A DNA stretch of 64,000 nt from Phycisphaerales bacterium. Lineage in GTDB: Bacteria; Planctomycetota; Phycisphaerae; Phycisphaerales; UBA1924. The translations under genes were made by a program, and so were the position numbers. How positions within the stretch are numbered: position 1 is the stretch's first letter; each line of letters starts with the position of its first letter. Of this stretch, positions 45,206 to 54,136 are shown in pieces. The notes under the pieces were generated by a model. That model searched no databases, was not told the DNA's origin, and saw only the letters and a program-made list of their open reading frames with translations. Location of the stretch: the NCBI GenBank assembly GCA_019744815.1, contig JAIEUA010000008.1, forward strand, positions 62,001 through 126,000. Direction: 5' to 3'.

Positions 45206-46501
45206 ATGATCCGCCCCGGCCACGTCGTTGCCCTCTGCGCCCTCGCCCTTCTCATGATCGGCGTGGTCATGGTCAACTCGGCCAACCTCACCGTCGCCGG
45301 CGTCGCCGGGCCGCTCTCGCCCGAGGGCACGCGGCTCCAGGCCTCCGCCCTCACCGTCGAGAACATCGTCCTCACCAGCGCCACGGCTCACATGGCCATC
45401 GCCGTGGTCATGATGGGCGTCTTCGCGTTTCTGCCGCTCCGCCGCCTCATGACCAGCGCGGGCAACATCTCGCCCAACGACGGGGCCGCCGCGTGGACCG
45501 GGCTCGCCTTCGGCGTCTTCGGGCTGCTCGTCGTCCTCGCCCTCGTCTACGTCCCCGGCATCGGCCAGGCCAAGAACGGCAGCCACCGCTGGCTCGTCAT
45601 CCCCGGCCTGGGCGACGGCCTCTCCGTCCAGCCCTCCGAGATCGCCAAGTGGGGCATGCTGCTCCTCATCGCCTGGTACTGCGCCGCCCGCGCCACCAGC
45701 GTGCGGTCGTTCTTCTTCGGCCTCGTCCCCGCCCTTCTCGCCATCGGCGCCGTCGCCGGCTTCATCATCATCGAGGACCTGGGCACCGGCCTCCTGCTCA
45801 CCATGGCCTGCTCGCTGTTGCTCATCGCCGGCGGGGCCCGCATCTGGCACTTCCTGATGTTCGTGCCGCTCGGCCTGGCGGGCATCGCCTACGCCATCAT
45901 CAAGAGCCCGTACCGCATCACCCGCCTCACCACCTTCCTCGATCCCTTCAAGGACCCCGAGGGCACCGGCTACCACCAGGTCCAGTCGCTCATCGCCATC
46001 GCCAACGGCGGCGGCGTCGGGCGCGGGCTGGGCTTCGGCCTCCAGAGCAAGGGCTACCTGCCCGAAGATCGCACCGACTTCCTCTTCGCCATCATCTGCG
46101 AGGAGCTCGGGATCCCCGGCGCCGCCGCGGTGATCTTCCTGTTTGTGGTGCTGGTCTTCGCCGGCCTCACGATCGCACGGCGTGAAAAGCAGATCGCTCT
46201 GAAGCTCTTCGCGATGGGCGTGACCTTCACCATCGGGATGCAGGCGATCATCAATCTCTCGGTGGTGACAGTGGTGGCTCCCACCAAAGGCATCGCGCTG
46301 CCGCTGATCTCGGCGGGCGGCACCGGCTGGATCCTCACCTGCTGCTCGCTGGGCCTCTTGATCGCCGTGGACCGCACCCAGCGATCCGCGGGTTCAGAAG
46401 GAGTGGGGGCGGGCCTCGGCGTGCCCCTCGTCAACGCCGCCGCGATCGAGAGCAAGTCGAACACCCACTCAGACATCCCCGCGGCGTCGGTGGCGGCGTG
46501 A
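45206..46501 (+). CDS. ftsW: peptidoglycan glycosyltransferase FtsW
   Basis: 431 residues from ATG 45206. The SEDS family pattern with about ten helices includes GSHRWLVIPGLGDGLSVQPSE (first part) and SEIAKWG, EDLGTGLLLTMACS, DPFKDPEGTGYHQVQS, and ISAGGTGWILTCCSLGLLI. FtsW polymerises septal glycan with a class B PBP. The murG start overlaps its stop (GTGA, 46498-46501), the classic ftsW-murG arrangement. A RodA assignment is less likely because of murG. Confidence 0.9.
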   Translation: MIRPGHVVALCALALLMIGVVMVNSANLTVAGVAGPLSPEGTRLQASALTVENIVLTSATAHMAIAVVMMGVFAFLPLRRLMTSAGNISPNDGAAAWTGLAFGVFGLLVVLALVYVPGIGQAKNGSHRWLVIPGLGDGLSVQPSEIAKWGMLLLIAWYCAARATSVRSFFFGLVPALLAIGAVAGFIIIEDLGTGLLLTMACSLLLIAGGARIWHFLMFVPLGLAGIAYAIIKSPYRITRLTTFLDPFKDPEGTGYHQVQSLIAIANGGGVGRGLGFGLQSKGYLPEDRTDFLFAIICEELGIPGAAAVIFLFVVLVFAGLTIARREKQIALKLFAMGVTFTIGMQAIINLSVVTVVAPTKGIALPLISAGGTGWILTCCSLGLLIAVDRTQRSAGSEGVGAGLGVPLVNAAAIESKSNTHSDIPAASVAA

Positions 46502-47637
46502 GCGACAAGCGTCTCCAAGTGATCTTCGCCGGCGGCGGCACCGGCGGACACCTCTACCCCGCGATCGCGATCAGCGAGCAGCTCGGCGATCTCTCCGACC
46601 GCGTCGATTGCCACTTCGTCTGCTCCACCCGCCCGCTCGACGCCAAGCTGCTCACCGAAGAAGAAGTCGCGTTCACCCCCGTCGCCGCCCGACCCTTCGC
46701 GCTCAGCCCGCTCCTGCTCGCGCAGTTCGTCCGCACCTGGCCCGCGGTCGTGCGCCAGTGCCGCCGTGTGATCGAGCAGCTCCGCGACCGCGGCCCGGTC
46801 GTTATGGTCGCGATGGGCGGCTTCGTCAGCGCGCCCGCCGCCGCCGCCGCTCGCAAGGCCCGCGTCCCCCTCGTGCTCGTCAACCTCGACGCCACGCCCG
46901 GCAAGGCCAACCGCTGGGTCGCCAAGCGCAGCCGGAGCGTCTTCACCGCCGCCGAGCCCGCACACCAGTCCTTCGCCCACTGGCAGCGCATCCGCCCGAT
47001 CGTGCGCTGGGCCGCCATCGCCGACGGCGACCGCGCCTTCTGCCGCCGCGAGCTGGGCCTCGACCCCGACAAGCCGCTCCTGCTCGTCACCGGCGCGAGC
47101 CAGGGCGCCCGCTCGATCAACGCCCTCATGGTCCGCATGCTCCAGACCCATCCCAGCCGCTTCATGGGCTGGCAGGCGATCCATCAGTGCGGCCCGGCGA
47201 CCCTCGGCGGCGGGGGCGAGTTCGACGAGAAGGCGATCGCCGCCGCGTACCACAAGGCCGGCGTGCCCGCGATCGTCCGCCCGCTCTTCCGCGAGATGGG
47301 CCGCGTCTGGGGAGCCGCCGACGTCGCCATCAGCCGCTGCGGCGCGGGCAGCGTCGCTGAGGCCTGGGCCAATCGTGTCCCCAGCGTGTTCCTGCCGTAC
47401 CCGTATCACAAAGACGAGCACCAGCGCAAGAACGCCATCCCCCTCGAGCGAGCCGGCGGCGCGGTGATCGTCAAGGACCACGTGGACGCCGCGGCCAACG
47501 AGGCCGACGCCGGCGCGATCCTGCTCGACCTGCTCGCCGAGCCCGAGAAGCGCGAAGCGATGCGGGAAAAACTCCGAGAACTCGGCCCTCCGGACGGCGC
47601 CGGCGAGGTGGCGCGGGCGATTCTCGCGATGATGTGA
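46498..47637 (+). CDS. murG: UDP-GlcNAc transferase MurG
   Basis: 379 residues from GTG 46498. It adds GlcNAc to lipid I, giving lipid II, at the inner membrane. Features: FAGGGTGGHLYPAIAI, VVMVAMGGFVSAPAAAAAR, VTGASQGARSINALM, and AISRCGAGSVAEAWANRVPS for UDP-GlcNAc binding. It overlaps ftsW by 4 nt, so translation is probably coupled. The usual murC follows elsewhere, not here. Confidence 0.9.
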   Translation: MSDKRLQVIFAGGGTGGHLYPAIAISEQLGDLSDRVDCHFVCSTRPLDAKLLTEEEVAFTPVAARPFALSPLLLAQFVRTWPAVVRQCRRVIEQLRDRGPVVMVAMGGFVSAPAAAAARKARVPLVLVNLDATPGKANRWVAKRSRSVFTAAEPAHQSFAHWQRIRPIVRWAAIADGDRAFCRRELGLDPDKPLLLVTGASQGARSINALMVRMLQTHPSRFMGWQAIHQCGPATLGGGGEFDEKAIAAAYHKAGVPAIVRPLFREMGRVWGAADVAISRCGAGSVAEAWANRVPSVFLPYPYHKDEHQRKNAIPLERAGGAVIVKDHVDAAANEADAGAILLDLLAEPEKREAMREKLRELGPPDGAGEVARAILAMM

Positions 47638-47749
47638 GGAGCCCGGGTGCAGACCCCGTGCTTTGAGGTACACTCCAGACACGCGCCGAGGTAACGCACC
47701 TCCCGCGTGGCACGGTGTCCGGGCATCCGCCCATTCTCGGACGGGAGCG

Positions 47750-48430
47750 ATGGAGAGAAGGGTCGAGCCGAAGCGAGGATCGACGCCCGCACGGGCGTTG
47801 GTCTGCCACGCGCCGGGCTCGCCGCCGCCGACCACGCTCCTGCAGGCCCTCGAACGCCGTGCCTTCGTCGTCGAGACCGTCCCCGGCACCCACCGTGTGC
47901 TCGCCCGCGCCGTGGTCATCCGTCACGATCCCGATTCCAGCGATCAACGCCTCGTGGTTGTGCTGGTCGAGCCAAGCCGGCTCTCGCGCCCCAGCGAATG
48001 TCTCGACGCCCTCCGCACCATGCCCGGCGGCGTGGCCTGCTGGGTCTTCGACGCCGCCACCTCCGAGCTTCGAGCCGCCAGCGCGGTCGATGTGGAATCG
48101 TGGTCCGATAAAAACAGAGCTAGGACACCCCAGGGCCGGCCTTCCTCTTTCCAACAGAACACTGCTCCTTCCGCGGCGTATGAATCAGCGGCCCGCTCGG
48201 CTCCGGCCCTCCGCTTAACGGGCGACTGGGCCGACGCGGCCCAAGCATCGAGCGGCGTTTCCGGCCAGACCCCCGGAGGCTCCGCTCTTCAGGACCCGGC
48301 CGACCATGCTCAAGCTCCTCCTTCGCTGCTGACAGACGAGGAACTGGACATGCTCCTCGGCGATGACAACGGAGCCGGCCCGACGGCCGGACCCGAACGC
48401 GGAACCGACCTCGGCACCGGAAGCCGGTAA
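47750..48430 (+). CDS. hypothetical protein upstream of GGDEF gene
   Basis: 226 residues from ATG 47750 (GGGAGCG upstream). The N-terminal half looks foldable (LLQALERRAFVVETVPGTHRV, RLVVVLVEPSRLSRPSECLDAL), the C-terminal half is low-complexity and ends LLTDEELDMLLGDD. No family recognised. It ends 68 nt before the diguanylate cyclase gene and could be its partner. Confidence 0.6.
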   Translation: MERRVEPKRGSTPARALVCHAPGSPPPTTLLQALERRAFVVETVPGTHRVLARAVVIRHDPDSSDQRLVVVLVEPSRLSRPSECLDALRTMPGGVACWVFDAATSELRAASAVDVESWSDKNRARTPQGRPSSFQQNTAPSAAYESAARSAPALRLTGDWADAAQASSGVSGQTPGGSALQDPADHAQAPPSLLTDEELDMLLGDDNGAGPTAGPERGTDLGTGSR

Positions 48431-48498
48431 GGAAGCCGGCCACGACGCGGGGTGGAGCAGGGATCGAAGGCCAAGCGCCACGACGGCGCGGAGAGACG

Positions 48499-49827
48499 AT
48501 GGGTGCAAGCCCGGAACAATCGCGACGCGTGATCCTCGTGGGCCGCACCGGCCTGGACGCGAAGCTGCGCGCCGACCCCGACCTCGAATTGCTCCGCGTC
48601 CGCAACGCCATGGAAGCGATCGCGGAACTCGGCGATCCCATCGACGAGCTGTCCCCCGCTCAGGCGGTCGTGGTGTTCGGAGAGGGCGCCACCCCCGGCC
48701 TCGAACCGCGGGCCGATGAATCGCTGTCCGACGCCGTCGCCGGCCTGCGACTGGTCGATCCGGGTGTGGCCGTGCTCGCGACGACGCCGTTGCCCGCGAC
48801 GCTGCTCGCCGCCCTCGATGGCGCGGTCGATCCCGGCGCCGACAGCGAGGACATTGCCGACCAGATCCGCGCCGCGGGCACGCTCCCGGAGGCGCCCCTG
48901 CAGGCCCCGCTTCAGTCGCCCGCCCAGCCGCCCACCAAGTCGGCCCCCGAGCAAGCGACCCAGCCCGCCGCTTCGCACCCGCAGGCTCCCGCCACCGCTC
49001 CCAAGCCGGTCGCCGCCGTCCATTCCGATCCCGCCATCGCCATGGCCAGCGGGCAAGACCCCGTCGAGTCCGTGCTCGCCTCGATCCGTTCCGCGCTCGC
49101 CGACCGAACCGTCACGCTGGCCAACGGCCACGTCGCCAACGGTGCCGCGATCGTCTGGCACGGACGCGTGCTCGGCACCCTGCTCAGCGAAACCTCCGCC
49201 GTCGAGCGTCTCGCGCCGCACGCCGAGTCGCTCGCCCCGTGGCTGGCGATCCGCCATCAGTTCCAGCAGCTCCGCCTCGCCGCCTACTCCGACCCGCTCA
49301 CCGGCGCGTGGAACCGGCGCTACTTCGACCAGTTCCTCCAAGGCGCCCTGGGCTCGGCGCGGGAGCATCGGCACAACGTCACCATCCTCGTCTTCGACAT
49401 CGACAACTTCAAAATGTACAACGACCGCTTCGGCCACGAGGCGGGCGATGAGATCCTGATCGAGACCGTCCGCCTGCTCCGCAGCGTGATCCGCCCGACC
49501 GATCGCGTCTGCCGCATCGGTGGCGACGAGTTCGCGGTGATCTTCAACGAGCCTCAGGGCCCGCGCGATCCCGCCAGCCGCCACCCCACCTCGATCCACT
49601 CCATCGCGGCCCGCTTCCAATCCCAGGTTCGGAGCGCGCGTTTCCCCAAGCTCGGCACCGACGCGCCGGGCACGCTCACGATCTCGGGCGGCCTGGCGAC
49701 CTATCCCTGGGACGGCACGACCCCCGCCGAACTGCTCCGCCGCGCCGACGAGCTTGCGATCGAGGGCAAACGCCAGGGCAAGAACGTCATCATGTTTGGT
49801 CCGGGAACGCCGCCCGATCAGACCTGA
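48499..49827 (+). CDS. diguanylate cyclase (GGDEF)
   Basis: 442 residues. The N-terminal part resembles a receiver-like or sensory domain (VILVGRTGLDAKLRADPDLE), followed by a Pro/Ala/Gln-rich linker (about residues 130-185) and a GGDEF domain from about residue 265 (DPLTGAWNRRYFDQFL, FDIDNFKMYNDRFGHEAGDE, RIGGDEFAVIF). The GGDEF motif is intact and an RPTD five residues before it fits the RxxD inhibitory site. It makes cyclic di-GMP. It sits among cell-wall genes, so it may link division state to cyclic di-GMP; that is inference. Confidence 0.85.
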   Translation: MGASPEQSRRVILVGRTGLDAKLRADPDLELLRVRNAMEAIAELGDPIDELSPAQAVVVFGEGATPGLEPRADESLSDAVAGLRLVDPGVAVLATTPLPATLLAALDGAVDPGADSEDIADQIRAAGTLPEAPLQAPLQSPAQPPTKSAPEQATQPAASHPQAPATAPKPVAAVHSDPAIAMASGQDPVESVLASIRSALADRTVTLANGHVANGAAIVWHGRVLGTLLSETSAVERLAPHAESLAPWLAIRHQFQQLRLAAYSDPLTGAWNRRYFDQFLQGALGSAREHRHNVTILVFDIDNFKMYNDRFGHEAGDEILIETVRLLRSVIRPTDRVCRIGGDEFAVIFNEPQGPRDPASRHPTSIHSIAARFQSQVRSARFPKLGTDAPGTLTISGGLATYPWDGTTPAELLRRADELAIEGKRQGKNVIMFGPGTPPDQT

Positions 49828-49989
49828 ACGCGAAAGACGCCGCCGCTCGCTCCGTCCATCTGGAGGAGGGCTGCGGTTTATCCAATCGCGCCGCGCTCGC
49901 TTGTCTGGCTGCCCACCTCCCAGGGCCGAGCCGAGGACTTGTCGTGCCGATCTCAAGATGCCGCCTTCCGCGGCACTTGGGAGGTCGCT

Positions 49990-50979
49990 ATGGATCTGAA
50001 GAACGCGTGCAAACTGATGGCGGTGGTCGGTCTGGCTCTCACGGTCCACGGCGCGACCGGCTCGTCGCCCGCCCCCGAGCACGCCCCGGCCCCCAAGCCG
50101 ACGCTGACCAAGCCGGCGGCCAAACCCGAAGCCAAGCCCGCCGCGAAGCCCGAATCGAAGCCCGAATCCAAACCGGAATCCAAACCAGATCCGAAGGCGG
50201 AAAACAAGGCCGACGCCGATCACGACGAGCACGACGCTCCCAACGCCGACAAGAAGGACGAGCCCAAGGCTCCCGCCCCGTCGCACGCCGACGTGGTCAA
50301 AGCCATGGACCCCGACGCGGCACTGAAGCTCCTTCAGGAAGGCAATCAACGCTGGGTCAACGGCAAGTTCGAGAACCCCAACACCGACGCCGCCCGTCGC
50401 GAGGCCCAGGCCAACGGCGGCCAGACCCCCTTCGCCACCGTGCTCACCTGCGCCGACTCACGCCTGCCCGTCGAGCGCGTCTTTGACCGCGGCGTGGGCG
50501 AGGTCTTTGTCATCCGCGTCGCCGGCAACGTCGTCGGCCCGCACGAGGCGGGGACCATCGAGTACGGCGCGGGCCACCTGAACTCTCGCTTGCTCGTCGT
50601 CATGGGGCACACCAAGTGCGGCGCCGTCGCCGCCGCCGCCAGCGGCGCCAAAATCGAGGGCAACGTCGGCTCGCTCGTCGAGAACATCAAGCCCGCGGTC
50701 GACCGGGCCAAGACCAACGGCGCCACCGAGGGCGCAGGCCTGGCCGCGGCGGCCGTCAAGGAAAACGTCTGGCAGAGCGTCTTTGACCTGCTCCGCACCA
50801 GCCCCGAGCTGTGCAAGATGGTCAAGGCCGGCCAGGTGAAGGTCGTCGGCGCCGTCTGCGATGTCTCCACCGGCAAGGTCGAGTGGATGGGCGAGCACCC
50901 CTGGCAGGGCGCCCTCGTGCAGGCCTTCCTCAACCGCGACACCGCGACCGCCAGCGCCGAATCCAGCGACAACCACTGA
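49990..50979 (+). CDS. exported beta-class carbonic anhydrase
   Basis: 329 residues from ATG 49990 (GGGAGG upstream). A signal peptide (LMAVVGLALTVHGATG) is followed by a Pro/Lys-rich linker (repeats of KPESKPE, about residues 40-95) and a beta-carbonic anhydrase domain: ALKLLQEGNQRWVNG, TCADSRLPVE (Cys/Asp ligand and Arg), GHTKCGAVAAA (His and Cys ligands). It interconverts CO2 and bicarbonate. Beta-class enzymes are usually cytoplasmic, so export is unusual. It faces the RMND1-like gene on the other strand. Confidence 0.85.
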   Translation: MDLKNACKLMAVVGLALTVHGATGSSPAPEHAPAPKPTLTKPAAKPEAKPAAKPESKPESKPESKPDPKAENKADADHDEHDAPNADKKDEPKAPAPSHADVVKAMDPDAALKLLQEGNQRWVNGKFENPNTDAARREAQANGGQTPFATVLTCADSRLPVERVFDRGVGEVFVIRVAGNVVGPHEAGTIEYGAGHLNSRLLVVMGHTKCGAVAAAASGAKIEGNVGSLVENIKPAVDRAKTNGATEGAGLAAAAVKENVWQSVFDLLRTSPELCKMVKAGQVKVVGAVCDVSTGKVEWMGEHPWQGALVQAFLNRDTATASAESSDNH

Positions 50980-51032
50980 TCCGCGAATCCATCCACGGGC
51001 CCCGGCCCGCGGCACGACTCTGGGGTGGCACC

Positions 51033-51056
51033 GACCCGGCTGATCACAGCCGGGTC
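51033..51056. other. hairpin between convergent genes
   Basis: GACCCGGCT and AGCCGGGTC form a 9-bp stem with loop GATCAC, immediately after GGTGGCACC. It may stop transcripts from both sides, or be a remnant of the composite GGTGCC repeat family. No T-run. Confidence 0.55.
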
Positions 51057-51075
51057 GCTGCATTCCGGGGACCGC

Positions 51076-52200
51076 TCACTTCGCCAGCGGAGTCAAGAAC
51101 GGCAGCACGATCGACACCACGAACAGCACGATGATGATCCACTCCAGGATCTCCATCCGCCGGTTCGCCTGCTCGTCCGCCGCCTTGGCGTAGATGTCGT
51201 TGAGCGTCTCCAGCTTGCGCAGCACCGACGCATCCCAGTCGTGGTGGTGGAGCCGCTCGGCCAGCTTCTGATAGAACCGCGCCAGGTAGTGATCGCCCAC
51301 CAGCTTGATCGCGTTGTTCACGCCCTCGAACAACACCGCCGCGTCGATCTGGTGCTGGGCGATGCGACGCATCTCGCGTCGGCTGATCGCCTTGCCGTGG
51401 CGCCCGGGGAAGCTGGGATAGACCTCCTCGAGCGCATCGTCGAGCGCCTCGTCGAGGCTCCGCATCTCCAAGAGCTCCACGTTCGCGAACTCAACGATGT
51501 CCAGCAGATCCGACGCGTCGGTGTCGATCACGATCGCCGCGGCAAAGTCCAGGATCGCCGCGTCGGTCTCGCTGTAACTGATCCGCGTGCTCAGGGCCTC
51601 GTCGATCTCCTGGCTGGACAGCGGCACCGACTCGCCGCGGAGGATCTGGGCCATCAACGGCCGGTTCGCCGCCAACAGCTCTCCCAGCGGCTGCCCGTCC
51701 CCGAAGCGATCGAACTGATACGTCACATAGTCCTCAACGAGCAGACCCAGATGAGGCCGGGTGATCGCCGGCGCCAGTTGCTCGGTCAGCCGCCGCAGCC
51801 GCTGCGTGCTCTCGGCGATCAGTTGCTCGTTCTCCGCCAGCGCGTTGGCCAGCGGCTGCAGATCCGCCAGCGTCCCGTGGATCGGGAACGTGTACGCCAC
51901 GCTCGCCCCGCCAAAGTCGTACAGCGTGGTCTCGACGCTCCCACCGGTGCGGAACGCGCCAAGCGACACGTCCGGACAAGGCTCCAGCACCCGCACCGGC
52001 GCCGGATCAAAGGTGAAGTGCTTGGGCGCCCGCCGACGCTGAGGCAGCTGCTCCCGCAGCGGATTCGGCAACGCCGCCGACGCCGCCAGGATATCCGCGG
52101 CACGGGTCAGGTCGACACCGAAGCCGACATCGAAACAGAACACCACCGTCGCCGTCCCGCGGATCGTCGGGTTGGTCGACGTTTGGGTGGTTCCGTTCAT
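51076..52200 (-). CDS. RMND1/DUF155-like membrane protein
   Basis: 374 residues from ATG 52200. The N-terminal domain includes TATVVFCFDVGFGVDL and VLEPCPDVSLGAF, then SLDEALDDALEEVYPSFPGRH and HQIDAAVLFEGVNNAIKLVG; a C-terminal helix RRMEILEWIIIVLFVVSIVL anchors it. The EWIIIVL tail resembles RMND1/Sif2 (DUF155) proteins, some of which sit at membranes in bacteria and mitochondria. Function unknown here. It lies between carbonic anhydrase and murE, on the opposite strand, splitting the cell-wall cluster. Confidence 0.65.
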   Translation of the reverse strand: MNGTTQTSTNPTIRGTATVVFCFDVGFGVDLTRAADILAASAALPNPLREQLPQRRRAPKHFTFDPAPVRVLEPCPDVSLGAFRTGGSVETTLYDFGGASVAYTFPIHGTLADLQPLANALAENEQLIAESTQRLRRLTEQLAPAITRPHLGLLVEDYVTYQFDRFGDGQPLGELLAANRPLMAQILRGESVPLSSQEIDEALSTRISYSETDAAILDFAAAIVIDTDASDLLDIVEFANVELLEMRSLDEALDDALEEVYPSFPGRHGKAISRREMRRIAQHQIDAAVLFEGVNNAIKLVGDHYLARFYQKLAERLHHHDWDASVLRKLETLNDIYAKAADEQANRRMEILEWIIIVLFVVSIVLPFLTPLAK

Positions 52201-52528
52201 CACCACAATGGTAGGTTTCACGGCGAGCCCTCCCCGCGATCCGCCCGCGATCTCCCCGCGATCGGAGCATCGCGAGAACACGCCATCGTTTGGCCCGTTC
52301 TCAACGCCCCTTCTTTCCGCCCGGTCCGCCGCGTCTCACCCGCCCCCGGTCAGCGCGTCGGGTCACGCCCGCCGCGCCATCACATTCCCCACGCAAAATG
52401 CACCGCCCCAAACCACCAAACCGCCGATCTTCTCACCATCCCGCGGCGTCCAAACGACGTGCTCCCACGCCGCGGTTTCCTGCACCCGTGGGGCACCACG
52501 CTCGCCGCCGCACTCTGAGGGTCCGCCG
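52201..52528. other. divergent promoter region, no gene seen
   Basis: 328 bp between the RMND1-like gene and murE. Three copies of CCCGCGATC-like words lie around 52233-52262. No other feature seen. Confidence 0.5.
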
Positions 52529-54136
52529 ATGTTGTTGGAGGAGTTGATCTCTGGTTTGCGTCGCACGATCGAGTCGCGCCGGCTCGGGCTCCGTCTTTCG
52601 GTCCTCGATTCCTTCGACGACTGGAAGATGATCCGCGTCTGCGACCTCACCGAGGACAGCCGCACCGTCCTCCCCGGCTCGCTCTTTGTGGCTCGTGGCG
52701 GGATCAAGTCCGACGGGCGAGCGTTCGTCGCCGCCGCCGTGCGCGGCGGGGCGGTCGCGATCCTCTGCGAAGAAGGCTCCAAGCTCGATCTCGCGGAAGA
52801 CGCCAAGGCCGCCCGGCGAAAAGTGGTCGTCCTCGAGACCAGCGATGTCGCCCTCGCCTCCGCCATCCTCGCGGAACACTTCTACGCGAAGCCCAGCAGC
52901 CAGCTCAAGCTCGTCGGCGTCACCGGCACCAACGGAAAGACCACGACCACCTGGCTCGCCTGGCGCCTGCTCAACCTCGCCGGCGTCCGCGCCGGGCTCG
53001 TCGGGACCGTCGTGATCGACGACGGCGTCGAGGTCGCGCCCGCCGAGATGACCACCCCGCCCGCGATCGAACTCAGCCGCACGCTCTCGGTGATGGTCGA
53101 ATCCGGCTGCCGCGCCGCGTTCATGGAAGTCTCCAGCCACTCGCTCGTCCAGCACCGCGTCGGCGGGCTGGAGTTCGCCGCCGCCGCGTTTACCAACCTC
53201 ACGCAGGACCACCTCGACTATCACAAGACCATGGACGCTTACGCCGCGGCCAAGGCAATGCTCTTCGAGCGCCTCGACAGCCGCGCAACGGCCATCATCA
53301 ACACCGACAGCGAGTTCCACGAGCGCATGACCCGTGACTGCCGCGCTCCGATCATCCGCTGCTCCACCCGCACCGGGGACGCAACCGTCGCGATCCTCGA
53401 CATGGATCGCCGGGGCATGCGGCTCCAGCTCCGCGGCCCCTGGGGCGACATCGACACCCTCGTCCCGCTCATCGGCGCTTTCAACGCCATGAACGTTCTT
53501 CAGGCCATCGCCGCCGCCCACGCCTGCGGCCTCTCCCGCGATCAGCTCGCCGAGGGCTGCGCCCGCCTCGACGCCCCGCCCGGCCGCCTCGAACGCGTGC
53601 CCACCAACATCAGCGAGCCGCTGGTGCTCGTCGACTACGCCCACACCGACGACGGCCTGCGCAACGCGCTTTCGACTGTCCGCGCGGTGCTCTCCAAGAA
53701 CAACGCCCAAAGCGGCCGCGTCATTGTGGTCTTCGGCTGCGGCGGCGACCGCGACACCGGCAAGCGCCCCAAGATGGGCGCCGTCGCCGCCGAGCTCGCC
53801 GACGTTCTGGTCATCACCAGCGACAACCCCCGCACCGAGCGCCCCGGCGACATCATCGACGCCATCCTCTCCGGCGTCCCCGCCGCCGCTCGGTCCAAGG
53901 TCAGCGTCCAGGCCGACCGCAAGCGCGCCATCGAGTTCGCCATCGAGTCCGCGAACGCTCACGACATCGTCCTCATCGCCGGCAAGGGGCACGAGACCGA
54001 GCAGCTGATGCCCGACGGCCAGGGCGGCGTCGTCCGCCATCACTTCGACGATCGTGAAGTCGCCCGCGAGGCCATCGCCGCCCGTCGCGAAGCCAAAGCA
54101 AACCGCAAGCCCGCCGCCGCACGGAGTGCACCATGA
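52529..54136 (+). CDS. murE: UDP-MurNAc-tripeptide synthetase MurE
   Basis: 535 residues from ATG 52529 (GAGGG upstream); the family start MLLEELISGL fits. It adds the third residue of the peptidoglycan stem peptide. Nucleotide motif GTNGKTTTTWLAW; middle motifs AFMEVSSHSLVQHRVGG and DYAHTDDGLRNAL; and SDNPRTERPGDII, the DNPR motif of meso-diaminopimelate-adding enzymes. The murF start ATG overlaps the stop by 4 nt (54133-54136), so translation is probably coupled. Confidence 0.9.
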   Translation: MLLEELISGLRRTIESRRLGLRLSVLDSFDDWKMIRVCDLTEDSRTVLPGSLFVARGGIKSDGRAFVAAAVRGGAVAILCEEGSKLDLAEDAKAARRKVVVLETSDVALASAILAEHFYAKPSSQLKLVGVTGTNGKTTTTWLAWRLLNLAGVRAGLVGTVVIDDGVEVAPAEMTTPPAIELSRTLSVMVESGCRAAFMEVSSHSLVQHRVGGLEFAAAAFTNLTQDHLDYHKTMDAYAAAKAMLFERLDSRATAIINTDSEFHERMTRDCRAPIIRCSTRTGDATVAILDMDRRGMRLQLRGPWGDIDTLVPLIGAFNAMNVLQAIAAAHACGLSRDQLAEGCARLDAPPGRLERVPTNISEPLVLVDYAHTDDGLRNALSTVRAVLSKNNAQSGRVIVVFGCGGDRDTGKRPKMGAVAAELADVLVITSDNPRTERPGDIIDAILSGVPAAARSKVSVQADRKRAIEFAIESANAHDIVLIAGKGHETEQLMPDGQGGVVRHHFDDREVAREAIAARREAKANRKPAAARSAP

